From Paenibacillus tyrphae (lineage in GTDB: Bacteria > Bacillota > Bacilli > Paenibacillales > NBRC-103111): a stretch of 64,000 nucleotides of DNA. A model generated the notes under the pieces. It searched no databases. It was not told the origin of the DNA and saw only the letters and a list, made by a program, of their open reading frames with translations. Position 1 is the stretch's first letter; each line of letters begins with the position of its first letter. The translations under genes and the position numbers were made by a program. Location: positions 227,293-291,292 of the forward strand of contig NZ_BSDJ01000007.1 of assembly GCF_027925525.1 (NCBI RefSeq). The letters are read 5' to 3'. Below are positions 1 to 8,159 of the stretch, in pieces.

Positions 1-422
1 CCATGCTCGTGCGCGGCGCGGGCCGCATAGACGCCTGCGCTGCGCCAGGCGTCAGTGTCTTCGGCGCGGGCGGCGTCGCCCAAGCCGCAGAGCAGCAGGG
101 CCTGATAGCCCGGCATCAGGCCGAGCACGGGCAGCGCCTCGGTGTCCCCGAGGCGGCCCTTGAACCGCCCGCGCGCGGCGAGCGAGCGGACCGCTTGGAC
201 AAGCGGCTCCGGCACCTCCGTGCCGGCCGTCGCCGTCCACGCGTCCGCCGCTAGCGCCTCCGGCGTGACGAACACCGCGAGCGCGACGTCCTCCGCCGCG
301 TCTCCCTCCGCTCCCGCCGGCGCTTCGCTTCCACCGGCTCCAGTCCCGCCAAAGCGCTCCTCATTCACCAATACGATGCGCAGCTTCAGCTCTTGCGTAA
401 TATAACGATCCAACGTCTCCAC
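1..422 (-). CDS. pepA: Leucyl aminopeptidase (M17), N-terminal part
   Basis: The reading frame starts at a GTG preceded by AAGGAG at an 8-base spacing and runs off the left edge of the window after about 140 codons. The translation opens METLDRYITQELKLRIV and continues into a segment reading LLLCGLGDAARAEDTDAWR, which resembles the N-terminal macro-like domain of M17 leucyl aminopeptidases, where a VGLG motif is followed by helices rich in Ala and Arg. The metal-binding catalytic C-terminal domain would lie outside the window, so activity cannot be judged. M17 enzymes release N-terminal amino acids in the cytosol. The gene follows the aldo/keto reductase on the same strand after 72 bases. The family call rests on the N-terminal domain only. 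Confidence 0.6.
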   Translation of the reverse strand, partial: METLDRYITQELKLRIVLVNEERFGGTGAGGSEAPAGAEGDAAEDVALAVFVTPEALAADAWTATAGTEVPEPLVQAVRSLAARGRFKGRLGDTEALPVLGLMPGYQALLLCGLGDAARAEDTDAWRSAGVYAARAAHEH

Positions 423-494
423 TCTCGTCACTCCTTATCGATTTGAGCGGGCGCTGCTCCCCGCAAAGTTCCTCCTTGACCTTAGCCGAAAAAT

Positions 495-1511
495 TCAGCC
501 GAAATACCCGGCGGCCTCCATCACCACCTGCCGCATCGGCAGATGGTACGGACACTGCTGCTGGCAGAGCGGCTGCTCCTTACAGGGCTCGTAGTCGGCA
601 CAGGACAATATTTTATCCTTTTGCTTCTGGTAAAACCCGTCGCCCTTCGGCAGCAGGCCGAACGTTCGGCGCACCTGGCTTGAAATCATGATGTCGGGAA
701 TCGTCACGCCGATCGGACAGGAACAGTAATTGCACCGGCGGCAGTTATGCGCTCCGAGCTCCACCGCCAGCGCCTCCAGCTCGCGCCGTTCGTCGTCTCC
801 GACTTCTTCCCGCATCGCGGCGATATTTTCCTTGACCTCGTCCACGCTGATCATGCCCGAGATCGTCACATGCACATCCTGGCTGTAAGGATAGCGAATC
901 GCTTGGGATACCGGCTGGATAAAGCCGCCCGAGAGCGGTTTCATCGCCGTCTTTCCCATCTGCTGCCGGGTCGCCTCCGGAATCAGCTCGTCCAAAGCGA
1001 ACGGCTGCGCCAAGTTCAAATGAAACAGCACCTGATCGAACTGCCCTTTGCTGATCCATTTGGCAAGCAGCTCCGGCCGGTGCCCGGTCAGGCCGATAAA
1101 CCGGACATGCCCCTTGCGCTTCATCTCAAGCGCCGCCTGGTATGCGCCGTTCTCTTCCATTGCCGCTTTAAACTCTTGAACTGTGTTGACATAATGAATC
1201 TGCAGCAGATCGATGACGTCCGTTTTCATCCGGTCCAGGCTGCGTTCCATTTCTTCCATGGCCGACTTGTAATCCCGTTTCCCCGTCTTCGTCGCCAAAA
1301 AATATTCCGAACGGCGGTGCGAAATGCATTCGCCGATAATTTCTTCGCTGTTGCGGTAGGCTGCGGCCGTATCGATGTAGTTGATCCCTTCGTCAAGCGC
1401 GTAATTCAGCGCCGCCCGGGCCTGTTCGAGCGGTACATTGGGCAAGTTCATCGCCCCGAAGCCGAGCGAAGAGACGCGGTATCCCGTGCTTCCGAACGTC
1501 GTGTAACGCAT
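495..1511 (-). CDS. Aldo/keto reductase with C-terminal Fe-S cysteine cluster
   Basis: About 338 residues. The N-terminal 230 residues form an aldo/keto reductase TIM barrel. It opens MRYTTFGSTGYRVSSLGFG, carries the DTAAAYRNSE stretch with catalytic Asp and Tyr, a Lys in ATKTGKRD, and HYVN. The C-terminal third has a ferredoxin-like set of cysteines (CRRCNYCSCPIG, then CADYEPC and CQQQCPYHLP), as in the putative oxidoreductases of the YccK/Tm1743 type that pair NADPH chemistry with an iron-sulfur module. The substrate cannot be predicted. I chose the ATG at 1511 because GGGAG lies ten bases upstream; a TTG two codons earlier sits too close to it. No terminator is visible before the peptidase gene, so the two may be co-transcribed. 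Confidence 0.85.
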   Translation of the reverse strand: MRYTTFGSTGYRVSSLGFGAMNLPNVPLEQARAALNYALDEGINYIDTAAAYRNSEEIIGECISHRRSEYFLATKTGKRDYKSAMEEMERSLDRMKTDVIDLLQIHYVNTVQEFKAAMEENGAYQAALEMKRKGHVRFIGLTGHRPELLAKWISKGQFDQVLFHLNLAQPFALDELIPEATRQQMGKTAMKPLSGGFIQPVSQAIRYPYSQDVHVTISGMISVDEVKENIAAMREEVGDDERRELEALAVELGAHNCRRCNYCSCPIGVTIPDIMISSQVRRTFGLLPKGDGFYQKQKDKILSCADYEPCKEQPLCQQQCPYHLPMRQVVMEAAGYFG

Positions 1512-1643
1512 GTCCAAGTCTCTCCCTCATGGAAAAATTACATGTTCTCCCTTGATTAATTATAGAGCAACCGGCACCAAAATAACAGTCTGCGGAACAC
1601 GCCTCGCCTCGCGGACTCCCTCTCTTCTCAGTCCTGAAACGGC

Positions 1644-1680
1644 AAAAAACGGGCCGCCCCGAAGGGCAAGACCCGCTCTT
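1644..1680 (-). terminator. Rho-independent terminator after the SLH-vWA gene
   Basis: On the minus strand a GC-rich hairpin with a TTC-type loop (arms around CGGGTC and GGCCCG) runs directly into six Ts. It lies about 27 bases past the stop codon of the SLH-vWA gene and separates it from the aldo/keto reductase. Confidence 0.75.
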
Positions 1681-1706
1681 TGTATCTCATGACTCCCAAT
1701 GCGCAC

Positions 1707-3878
1707 TTATGGTTTCGGCACGTCGTTTTTGTCGGTTGGCAAGCTTTTGAAGTTTTTGAACACCTTCACCGTTTTGCCTACCAGCGCGCTGCCTTCCGGC
1801 ACCATATCCGCCGTAATGACCATGTCCTCCGGCTGGCCCATTTCTTCCAGATCGGTGAACCCGTCCCCGTCCGTATCTTTGCCGGTGAGCGGGTCGGTGC
1901 TCGTCCGGATGATCATGCCGTTCTCCAGCATCATCCCGGCCGTCTTCTCGTAGAAGTCATCCAAACCGTCCTGATCTTTGTCTTCGTGATAGCTGTTCCC
2001 CAGTGCCGACTTGAAGTACGCCTCAAGATCGTCGGCCGTCTGCACCTGGAAGTACATCCCGCCGGTATACTCGGCAATTTGCTTCAGCAGGCTGAGGTCC
2101 GCATCCTGACTCAGTCCCATCGTGATGATCGTGATGCCTTTTTCGAACGCCTCTTTCAGCATGTTCAGATCGTCTTGGGTCGTCGCAAAGTTGTTTTGTC
2201 CGTCGGTCAGCAGCAGGGCGATTTTCCGCTGTCCGTTGTCTCCATACGTATCGAACAGCTTCACCGCTTCGCGAACCCCTGCGAAAATATTCGTTCCGCC
2301 GTTGCTGTCGATATGGTACACCGCGTCGGCTACGGTCTGACTGTGGGCCGAGAATGTCGCGTACGTCCGCACTCCGGTGTCAAAATCGATAATCGCCGCC
2401 CGGTCGCTCAAGGAATAGACCTGATTCGTCACGGTCGGGTACTCGAAGTGATATCCTTTCCCATCCTCGTATACCGACTTGGCCACCGTCACCGTTTCCG
2501 TCTTCAGCGGACTCTCCGGATCGTGCTTCAAGCCGTAAACCAGGCTCGTAACTGCCGTTTTGCGCAAATTTTTAGGGTCCGTGCTGTTCATGCTGCCGGA
2601 GCTGTCGATGATGAAGGCAAAATCGATATACGGCTTGTAGGTACCGTCTACGACAGTTGAGAGATGCGCCCGGAACGTTTGCTCCCAGGACGTTTTATCG
2701 ATCAGCACGTATTTGCTGTTGTGCGTCGTCGTAAAGCTCAGCGTTCCTAGATCCGCATTGTACGCGGTAGGCAAAAATTCGAAACGCTTCGTCGTTTCGT
2801 TATAATACGCCGCTGCCAAATTGTGTTTATTGGACAGCGCAGCCACATCGAACGTCAGCGTGCCGGACGCAAACGACTTCCCGTTAGTGGAAAACTCGAC
2901 CACAGGCCCCGTCAAACCGGGAACGGACAGCTGGCTGAATACCGTATTCGGCTTCTCCAATTTGACCGAAATGTCGCTAAGGCTTCCGCCAAAAGAGCTC
3001 AGGTCCAGACCGACTAAAGCGATCCTGTTGTTCAAGTCGTCGGTCCCTTCCACCGGGTTGCCGCCGCCAAGCGTATTTTGGATCGCCTCTTTATCCAGCG
3101 TGACCCTCTGCGTGCCGGAATCCGAGCTCGAATCGGAGCCGGAGCTGGAACTTCCTCCGCTGACCGTACCGGATGTACCCGCAGCCGGGGTCGTTGACGG
3201 CGCAGGAGTCGGCGTCTCTTTCTTCGGATCTTTGGCGCCGGTTTCCGTTGTTTTCAAATACCGGGTCAGCATTGCCATCCCTTCGGCGCGGGTTGCCGCT
3301 TTTCCCGGATAAAAATAATGCTTGCCGCCCACCGTATCGCCTTCGACGATTTTGTTCGAAGCGGCGACGTTTACGTAATGGTTCGCCCAGTGGCCTGCCG
3401 TATCCTCGAATACGACCGTATTGCCTTCCTGCATCCTTAAATTGTAGCTGCGGACCATCAGGGCTGCAATTTCCGCTCGGCTTACTTTGTTATCGGGCTT
3501 AAAAGTCCCGTCCTCATACCCGTCGGTCCATCCGTTCGCTTTGGCCGCTTCGATATACTTCAGCGCCCAATGGGAGGAAGCGATGTCTTGAAACGAGCTC
3601 TGAGCCGGTTCGGCCAGCTTCACTTGGCGGGCAGAGACAAGCAGCTTGATGTACTCCGCTCTTGTAATGCTTTTGTCCGGCAGGATTACAGGCTGTCCAT
3701 TCTGTATGACCCCGTCGACGATCCCTTTCTGTACGAGATACTCCACTTCGCTCTTCGACCAGTGATCTTTCAGATCGTCAAAAGCCGGAACTTGATTGTC
3801 CGCTGCCGCGATACTGGAAAGTGAGGAACCGAACATGAGACTTGCGATAGATACTGCTGTGATTGCTTTCCTTAGCAT
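1707..3878 (-). CDS. Secreted SLH-domain surface protein with von Willebrand A domain
   Basis: 723 residues. A signal peptide (MLRKAITAVSIASLMFGSSL, cleavage likely after AAA) is followed by three SLH repeats (about residues 30-205) with the usual ITRAE, SRAE and TRAE motifs. These anchor proteins to pyruvylated cell-wall polymer. A Pro/Ser/Gly linker leads to a beta-rich segment and a vWA domain near residues 430-620 with a complete MIDAS (DSSGS, then TNIF, then LLTDGQNN). The end carries Asp-rich calcium-loop repeats (DKDQDGLDD and DTDGDGFTD). The start at 3878 has AAGGAAGG seven bases upstream; a longer frame upstream lacks a signal peptide. It likely acts as a wall-bound adhesion or scaffold protein. 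The gene is monocistronic between two terminators. Confidence 0.88.
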   Translation of the reverse strand: MLRKAITAVSIASLMFGSSLSSIAAADNQVPAFDDLKDHWSKSEVEYLVQKGIVDGVIQNGQPVILPDKSITRAEYIKLLVSARQVKLAEPAQSSFQDIASSHWALKYIEAAKANGWTDGYEDGTFKPDNKVSRAEIAALMVRSYNLRMQEGNTVVFEDTAGHWANHYVNVAASNKIVEGDTVGGKHYFYPGKAATRAEGMAMLTRYLKTTETGAKDPKKETPTPAPSTTPAAGTSGTVSGGSSSSGSDSSSDSGTQRVTLDKEAIQNTLGGGNPVEGTDDLNNRIALVGLDLSSFGGSLSDISVKLEKPNTVFSQLSVPGLTGPVVEFSTNGKSFASGTLTFDVAALSNKHNLAAAYYNETTKRFEFLPTAYNADLGTLSFTTTHNSKYVLIDKTSWEQTFRAHLSTVVDGTYKPYIDFAFIIDSSGSMNSTDPKNLRKTAVTSLVYGLKHDPESPLKTETVTVAKSVYEDGKGYHFEYPTVTNQVYSLSDRAAIIDFDTGVRTYATFSAHSQTVADAVYHIDSNGGTNIFAGVREAVKLFDTYGDNGQRKIALLLTDGQNNFATTQDDLNMLKEAFEKGITIITMGLSQDADLSLLKQIAEYTGGMYFQVQTADDLEAYFKSALGNSYHEDKDQDGLDDFYEKTAGMMLENGMIIRTSTDPLTGKDTDGDGFTDLEEMGQPEDMVITADMVPEGSALVGKTVKVFKNFKSLPTDKNDVPKP

Positions 3879-3996
3879 CTGTACACCTTCCTTGGCTACT
3901 GTGATTAAACTCTTAGGTGCGCCCCCCCTTATTGCCAAGCGCCACTCTTACATTTTATCGGTGGGCCGTTTGGTTTTATTTATGTGAAATAAACCC

Positions 3997-4044
3997 CAAA
4001 AAACCGTTTCCCGGGCGGCAAGTCCGCTTCGGTAACGGTTTTTG
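3997..4044 (-). terminator. Terminator after rsgI
   Basis: On the minus strand AAAACCGTT and AACGGTTTT arms enclose a GC-rich loop and end in a T run, about 30 bases past the rsgI stop. It isolates the sigI-rsgI pair from the SLH gene. Confidence 0.75.
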
Positions 4045-4074
4045 GACAGAGAGCAATATACTGGCATCTAACTA

Positions 4075-5643
4075 TTAATCCTTCTTCCGGTCATCCCCCG
4101 GATGATCCTCTTTCTTACGGGGATCGTCCGGCTTGTTATCGTCTTTCTTCTTCGAATCTCCCGACGGCTTTTTACTGTTATCGTCCGATTTCTTGCTGTC
4201 GGATTCCTTCTTTTTATCCTGTTCCTTCTGTTGGTCTTGCTCTTTCTTATTAGATTCGTCAACGCGCCGGTCTGCATCTTCGCGCCGGCGCTCATCGTTC
4301 GATTTGGTGGACTCTTCCTTCTTCCGGTCGTCCTCCCGGTCCTTCGAATTCGAACCGGAACGGTCGTTCTTTTGGCGATCGTCCTCTTTTTTCCGGTCGT
4401 CATCCTTCTTGTCGTCGTTCTTGTCACCGGGACGCGACGTGCCGGGATTTGTCGTTCCCGGCTTCGTGCCCGCAGGAAGCGTATTGCCCGGCCTTGTATT
4501 GCCCGGCGTCGTCTTTCCTTGGTCTGCGGATTTGTCGTCTTTATCGCTGCCCCGCTTATTGCCGTTCTTGTCGTCGTTTTTATCGTCGTCCTTGCTTTTG
4601 TCTTTTCCGCCGTTTCCGGTCGTACTTCCGGGCTTTTTCGGATCGTTCTTCGAATCGTTTCTCGAGTCGTTCTTGGAGTTGTTGTTCTTGGGGTCGTTTT
4701 TCGAGTCGTTTTTCGAATCGTTCTTTCCATTTTTCCCGTTCTTGCCGTTGTCTTGCTTGCGGTCTTTCTGATGCTCCTCCAGCTTCTTGTCCAGCTCTCC
4801 GTTCTTCTCTTCCTCCACCATCTTCTTGATGTCCGCTTTCGTCGGAAGCTTATCCGGTTGAATGAGCTTGGCCACTTCCGGCTTCTGCTTGGAGATCTGC
4901 AGGACCGATTCTCGCTTCAATTCGTCGAGAGTTACGCTCTCTCCATTGCTTTTGGCATTCAAATATACGGTGTACTTGCCCATGGACACACCGTTCTGGG
5001 AGGCAGCCTCCCGCACCTCCTGCGGCGCGGCGAACGCGGCGACTTGGTAAGCTTCCACTTTGGTCGGGTGCGCCTCTTGGATGTGCTTGGTCACCTGCTT
5101 GCGCAGCTTCTCGGCAATGCCTGCATCGCTCACCTGGCTCTTAGGCTCGACGACGGTGCTGACAATGACGATCTCCGCCTCTTGCTTGGCAAGCGGGCCC
5201 TGCTCGGCCTTGTCCAACAGCTTCGAGGTAACGGCCTCCAGCGTTTTCCCCTTGAAGTCGATCGCCTGCGCCAGTACCGCTCCATCATCGTTAAGCCCCC
5301 GCAGCTCAAGCACGTTCTCTTTGGCGTCAATGCCCATCTCGATGCTCGGGTTAATGTCCATCGAGACGTAGGCTACCACCTCGGGACTGCCCAGCTTCCC
5401 ATTGAAGCTGGCAAACAATACCAGACCAAAGACGACGGCGGCCGCAATCGCCGAACGGCCGGCGACGGAAGGACTTCTCCAATTAATGCCGCTATCGGCA
5501 TAGACGATTTCTTCGCCGATTTCGCAAGTCCGCTTCTTGCGGGGCACCCGCTCGAACTTGCCGTCCGGACGCATCACAACGATGCTTTTTTCCGTGATTT
5601 CCATCACGACCCCTTTATTCACGGACATCTTCCCCTTTTTCAT
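4075..5643 (-). CDS. rsgI: Anti-sigma-I factor RsgI with long charged tail
   Basis: 522 residues. Residues 1-55 form the cytoplasmic RsgI N-terminal domain that holds SigI (GVVMEITEKSIVVMRPDGKF, then EIGEEI). One membrane helix follows (about 62-82, AIAAAVVFGLVLFASF), then the conserved extracytoplasmic domain with YVSMDINPSIEMG and LELRGLNDDG, reaching about residue 260. The last 230 residues are low-complexity Lys/Asp/Asn/Ser with a short Pro/Gly/Thr stretch, not a folded carbohydrate-binding module as in cellulolytic clostridia. The gene overlaps sigI by 29 bases, which implies translational coupling. A GTG seven codons in, with GGGG upstream, is an alternative start. The signal sensed by the tail is unknown. 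Confidence 0.9.
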   Translation of the reverse strand: MKKGKMSVNKGVVMEITEKSIVVMRPDGKFERVPRKKRTCEIGEEIVYADSGINWRSPSVAGRSAIAAAVVFGLVLFASFNGKLGSPEVVAYVSMDINPSIEMGIDAKENVLELRGLNDDGAVLAQAIDFKGKTLEAVTSKLLDKAEQGPLAKQEAEIVIVSTVVEPKSQVSDAGIAEKLRKQVTKHIQEAHPTKVEAYQVAAFAAPQEVREAASQNGVSMGKYTVYLNAKSNGESVTLDELKRESVLQISKQKPEVAKLIQPDKLPTKADIKKMVEEEKNGELDKKLEEHQKDRKQDNGKNGKNGKNDSKNDSKNDPKNNNSKNDSRNDSKNDPKKPGSTTGNGGKDKSKDDDKNDDKNGNKRGSDKDDKSADQGKTTPGNTRPGNTLPAGTKPGTTNPGTSRPGDKNDDKKDDDRKKEDDRQKNDRSGSNSKDREDDRKKEESTKSNDERRREDADRRVDESNKKEQDQQKEQDKKKESDSKKSDDNSKKPSGDSKKKDDNKPDDPRKKEDHPGDDRKKD

Positions 5644-6433
5644 GATCCTCTCTGATATGTAAATAATCTCTGAGATACGGATAAGGTCCTTGATATATCA
5701 GAGCAACAGCAATAATAAATTTGCGGTTTCGTTCCAGCGTCTTGCGCGAAACCTTCACTTGAGCCAGCAGCTCCTTAATCGGAAGCATTCGCTTGGATAT
5801 CATGAGCCGCATCAGCTCGCCGTCATTCGAGAGCGTCTTGGCAATACCGAAGAGCGCCTGACGCGAGTCGTCGTGCTTAGGGGAAGCATCGACCAAATCT
5901 CCAAAGCGGATACCGAATTCGGACAGACAGCGGTTCAGATCGATAATCTCGCTGCGCCGCTCCTCCATTCCTTTCTGCTTCTCGTACTGTTCGACGGCCT
6001 GATGGATTTCGACCGGGTTGACGATGTTGTCCTCCTCGTCCTCCACCTCGAACGTGCTGTACGGAATTTGCTGCGAGAAGCGTTGTTCCTTGCGGACATA
6101 ATCAATGAGCCGACGGCGGATGACCTGCTCGGAGAAGCCGAGAAACGACCTTCCGGCCTGCGGCGAAAATTGATTGATCGCTTCGTTGAAGGCGCCGAGC
6201 GCGATGCTGAACTCATCGTCCCGGGCCGGGTCCACATATCTTTTGCAAAATCTGCTCGTTACCTTCGCAACATAAGGTTGATAATCGGTGATGAATTGAT
6301 TGCGGAGGCGTAGATCACCTTCTTGAATCAAAATTACGATTTGTTCCGGCGTTTGCGCATCCGCGGAATCCGAGTGGTGTGCCTGGCGTTTTCCGAGAAA
6401 TTTCTTAAATAAAACCAGCAGCAATCGTTCCAC
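5615..6433 (-). CDS. sigI: RNA polymerase sigma factor SigI
   Basis: 272 residues. The region-2-like part contains IQEGDLRLRNQFITDYQPYV, SRFCKRYVDPARDDEFSIAL and FSEQVIRRRLIDYVRKEQ, a pattern typical of SigI of Bacillales and clostridia. The C-terminal part (LMISKRMLPIKELLAQ, then SRKTLERNRKFIIA) fits the SigI-specific DNA-binding segment. In Bacillus subtilis SigI responds to heat and envelope stress and is held by RsgI, whose gene overlaps here. The GTG at 6433 lies inside the AGAGAGGTGG ribosome-binding stretch, so the TTG at 6424, five bases after it, is probably the true start. A candidate self-recognised promoter lies just upstream. Confidence 0.92.
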   Translation of the reverse strand: MERLLLVLFKKFLGKRQAHHSDSADAQTPEQIVILIQEGDLRLRNQFITDYQPYVAKVTSRFCKRYVDPARDDEFSIALGAFNEAINQFSPQAGRSFLGFSEQVIRRRLIDYVRKEQRFSQQIPYSTFEVEDEEDNIVNPVEIHQAVEQYEKQKGMEERRSEIIDLNRCLSEFGIRFGDLVDASPKHDDSRQALFGIAKTLSNDGELMRLMISKRMLPIKELLAQVKVSRKTLERNRKFIIAVALIYQGPYPYLRDYLHIREDHEKGEDVRE

Positions 6434-6449
6434 CTCTCTGCTTAAAAAT

Positions 6450-6478
6450 TTCGCTGTCGCTTATACGATTACGGGGGT
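6450..6478 (-). promoter_or_regulatory. Candidate SigI-type promoter upstream of sigI
   Basis: On the minus strand ACCCCC (6478-6473) is followed 19 bases later by CGAA (6453-6450). These match the -35 and -10 elements reported for Bacillus subtilis SigI promoters, although the spacing looks long. A CGAC 13 bases after ACCCCC is an alternative -10. The site lies right before the sigI start, consistent with autoregulation. Confidence 0.4.
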
Positions 6479-6555
6479 CATTTCGAAGGCTGGACGCCTA
6501 TATTTCTTAAGGAATTTTTTTGCGTGTCAGGACGGGTTTTCCAACTGGGCCAGCC

Positions 6556-6715
6556 GCAAAAAACGTCCCTATCCAAGCCGCAGCCGCGGCAGGCTTGCCC
6601 GGGCGCCGGACCGCATCGCCATGCGGCTGCAGCGCCACGCTCACATGGGCATACGGCGCCGCTGCCGGCGCTGTCTTTGCCTGCAAAGAAGCTTGGCGAA
6701 GAAGGGACGTTTTTG
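6556..6715. repeat. Large inverted-repeat structure between sigI and its upstream neighbour
   Basis: Left arm 6556-6578 and right arm 6691-6715 are complementary over two blocks, GCAAAAAACGTCCCT with AGGGACGTTTTTGC and CCAAGC with GCTTGG. The ~110-base GC-rich interior contains further self-complementary stretches. The arms end in T runs on both strands, so it can act as a terminator for the 6732-7160 gene. Its size and nested structure are unusual for a plain terminator. This covers most of the sequence between sigI and the next gene; no convincing ORF is present. Confidence 0.55.
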
Positions 6716-6731
6716 CAAAAGCTTGGTACTT

Positions 6732-7160
6732 TTAAGACAGGCCACGCATGGTCTTTTTATTTTTCAGCTTGTGACGGCGCTGGCTGAGCACGTTCAGCCT
6801 TTTTTTGAGCTGCTGCTCCCATTCGGCGTCGCCGATCTCTTTGGCCACCATCAACAGGTCAAGCGCCATGTCAATCTGGCTTCGAACGACCTCAAGCGGC
6901 TCTTCGTTCTCGTGATTGACGCAGTTCTCGAACATCTCCTGAACGTCCCGATGCTCGACGTACTCTTGGAAATCCACTTCCGGTGCGCCGTCTCCATGCG
7001 CGTATTCGGCAAGGATCTCGTACTCGTTTTCCACCTGATGGTGCACTTCCACACGGTGGCATACCGGGCAGAACAATAACGGCACGTTATGAATTTGCGT
7101 CCGGATATGTCTTAGCGTCCCTTTGGTCCCCAACATGCTGGCTCCGCAGCAAAAACTCAT
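6732..7160 (-). CDS. Conserved hypothetical protein with CxxC metal-ribbon motif
   Basis: 142 residues starting at an ATG preceded by GGGGACGAGGACG. The first 40 residues contain MSFCCGASMLGTKGTLRHIR and LLFCPVCHRVEVHH, so Cys pairs CC and CPVC plus nearby His could bind zinc. The rest is acidic and mostly helical (YAHGDGAPEVDFQEYVEH, then a Lys/Arg-rich C-terminal helix ending KLKNKKTMRG). There is no signal peptide or membrane segment. I do not recognise a characterised homologue. A longer frame upstream adds a Ser/His/Arg-rich stretch without a ribosome-binding site and is not favoured. It stands alone, followed by the large hairpin before sigI. Confidence 0.65.
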   Translation of the reverse strand: MSFCCGASMLGTKGTLRHIRTQIHNVPLLFCPVCHRVEVHHQVENEYEILAEYAHGDGAPEVDFQEYVEHRDVQEMFENCVNHENEEPLEVVRSQIDMALDLLMVAKEIGDAEWEQQLKKRLNVLSQRRHKLKNKKTMRGLS

Positions 7161-7637
7161 CGTCCTCGTCCCCCTGTTTCCACTTTGAATCTTATGACGG
7201 CTATGATTGCAAACTGATCGGAAAGCGTTTCGCACAGGAAAAACCGTTAGTTGAATCGGCTCATGGGATTTCCCAGGACGATTCCAACTATATTGACGTT
7301 ATTTTCCTGTAAAAGGTTTCTCGATGCTTGCGCGTCCCAAGCCGCATGGTCTCCTTGCTTTATATTGACGTTAGCGAATTGTCGATCGTTCATGCGTAGC
7401 TGTAGGCTGCAAAAAGCTTATCCATTCTTATCAACAAAAAAAAAGACCCATGCCGCTATCCCTAAAACTATTCGACCAAGAGCGCCAAAAATCCTCTTTT
7501 TTCGCCCCGCGGATGCTTAGTTAAATGTTTCCTTCTTGGAAACGGCAGGTTGCCTCCCCGCTTCCTGCGTGCATAAATCGGCTGTGATTTGCAAATTCTG
7601 TTAAAAGATAAAGTTTGTTTCCAAGGAGGACTTTGCC
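7161..7637. other. Divergent intergenic region without a gene
   Basis: This 477-base gap separates the CxxC protein (leftward) from the alpha-glucan operon (rightward). ORFs here are short, rich in Ser/Arg/Cys and lack ribosome-binding sites. I see a small hairpin GTTTCC-TTCTT-GGAAAC at about 7525-7541, which could be an operator, and a possible TTGCAA/TAAAGT promoter pair just before the AAGGAGGA of the first plus-strand gene, with a short 14-base spacer. Confidence 0.4.
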
Positions 7638-8147
7638 GTGCGGTCTATTCCGACGTCCGGCTTCGAGCTGCCGGATCGCTATGAGAAGGATCTGCTGCAT
7701 CTGATGGTCCGGGATGCCCATACGCTGTTCGTTTATTGGGAAGTCGGCAACCGCAAGCGCTGGCTGTGCTCGCAGCATTTTGAGTGCGACTGGGGCGTGC
7801 TGCCGAAGGTGCTGCGGGTATACGACGTTACCGGCGTGTACTTTAACGGGAACAACGCGCACCGTCATTTCGATATCGAGACGACGCCGGAGGCGGACCG
7901 CTGGTACATTCACGGGGCTTCGGCCGATACCGTATGGACCGTCGATTACGGAGTTTATACGATCCGTCGGCAGTTCGTTCCGCTGCTGCGGTCTGGCGCC
8001 GTTCGCACGCCGCGGGACAGCATCGCTCCATGGGGCGCTCCGCTGCAGCCGACCGTACCGGAGGCACGGGAGCCCGGCAAAACTCCCGCGCGTATACAAC
8101 CATACGATTTTGAGAATTTCAGCGCTTACCACAGCTGGATGAAATGA
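7638..8147 (+). CDS. DUF4912 domain protein
   Basis: 169 residues with a GTG start and a strong AAGGAGGA seven bases upstream. The segment LLHLMVRDAHTLFVYWEV, followed by WGVLPKVLRVYDVTGVYF and WYIHGASADTVWTVDYGV, fits DUF4912, a small beta-rich domain of unknown function found beside GH57 alpha-glucan enzymes in Firmicutes and cyanobacteria. No signal peptide or membrane helix is visible. The stop codon lies 12 bases before the GH57-GT4 gene, so the two are co-transcribed and the protein is probably an accessory or carbohydrate-binding partner in alpha-glucan metabolism. The last 40 residues are Pro/Ala/Arg-rich and less conserved in appearance. Confidence 0.82.
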   Translation: MRSIPTSGFELPDRYEKDLLHLMVRDAHTLFVYWEVGNRKRWLCSQHFECDWGVLPKVLRVYDVTGVYFNGNNAHRHFDIETTPEADRWYIHGASADTVWTVDYGVYTIRRQFVPLLRSGAVRTPRDSIAPWGAPLQPTVPEAREPGKTPARIQPYDFENFSAYHSWMK

Positions 8148-8159
8148 GGTTCTTCGTTT

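Noticed and set aside
3997..4044. Hairpin upstream of the SLH gene considered as a c-di-GMP or c-di-AMP riboswitch
   Set aside because: Conserved riboswitch core motifs are missing; a simple terminator for rsgI explains it.
4102..5655. Long plus-strand ORF opposite rsgI (517 codons)
   Set aside because: It is the antisense of a repetitive Lys/Asp/Asn coding region and yields a hydrophobic, repetitive product; rsgI is recognisable and overlaps sigI as expected.
6520..6787. Plus-strand ORFs of 71-87 codons within the large hairpin
   Set aside because: They cross an inverted repeat and lack ribosome-binding sites.
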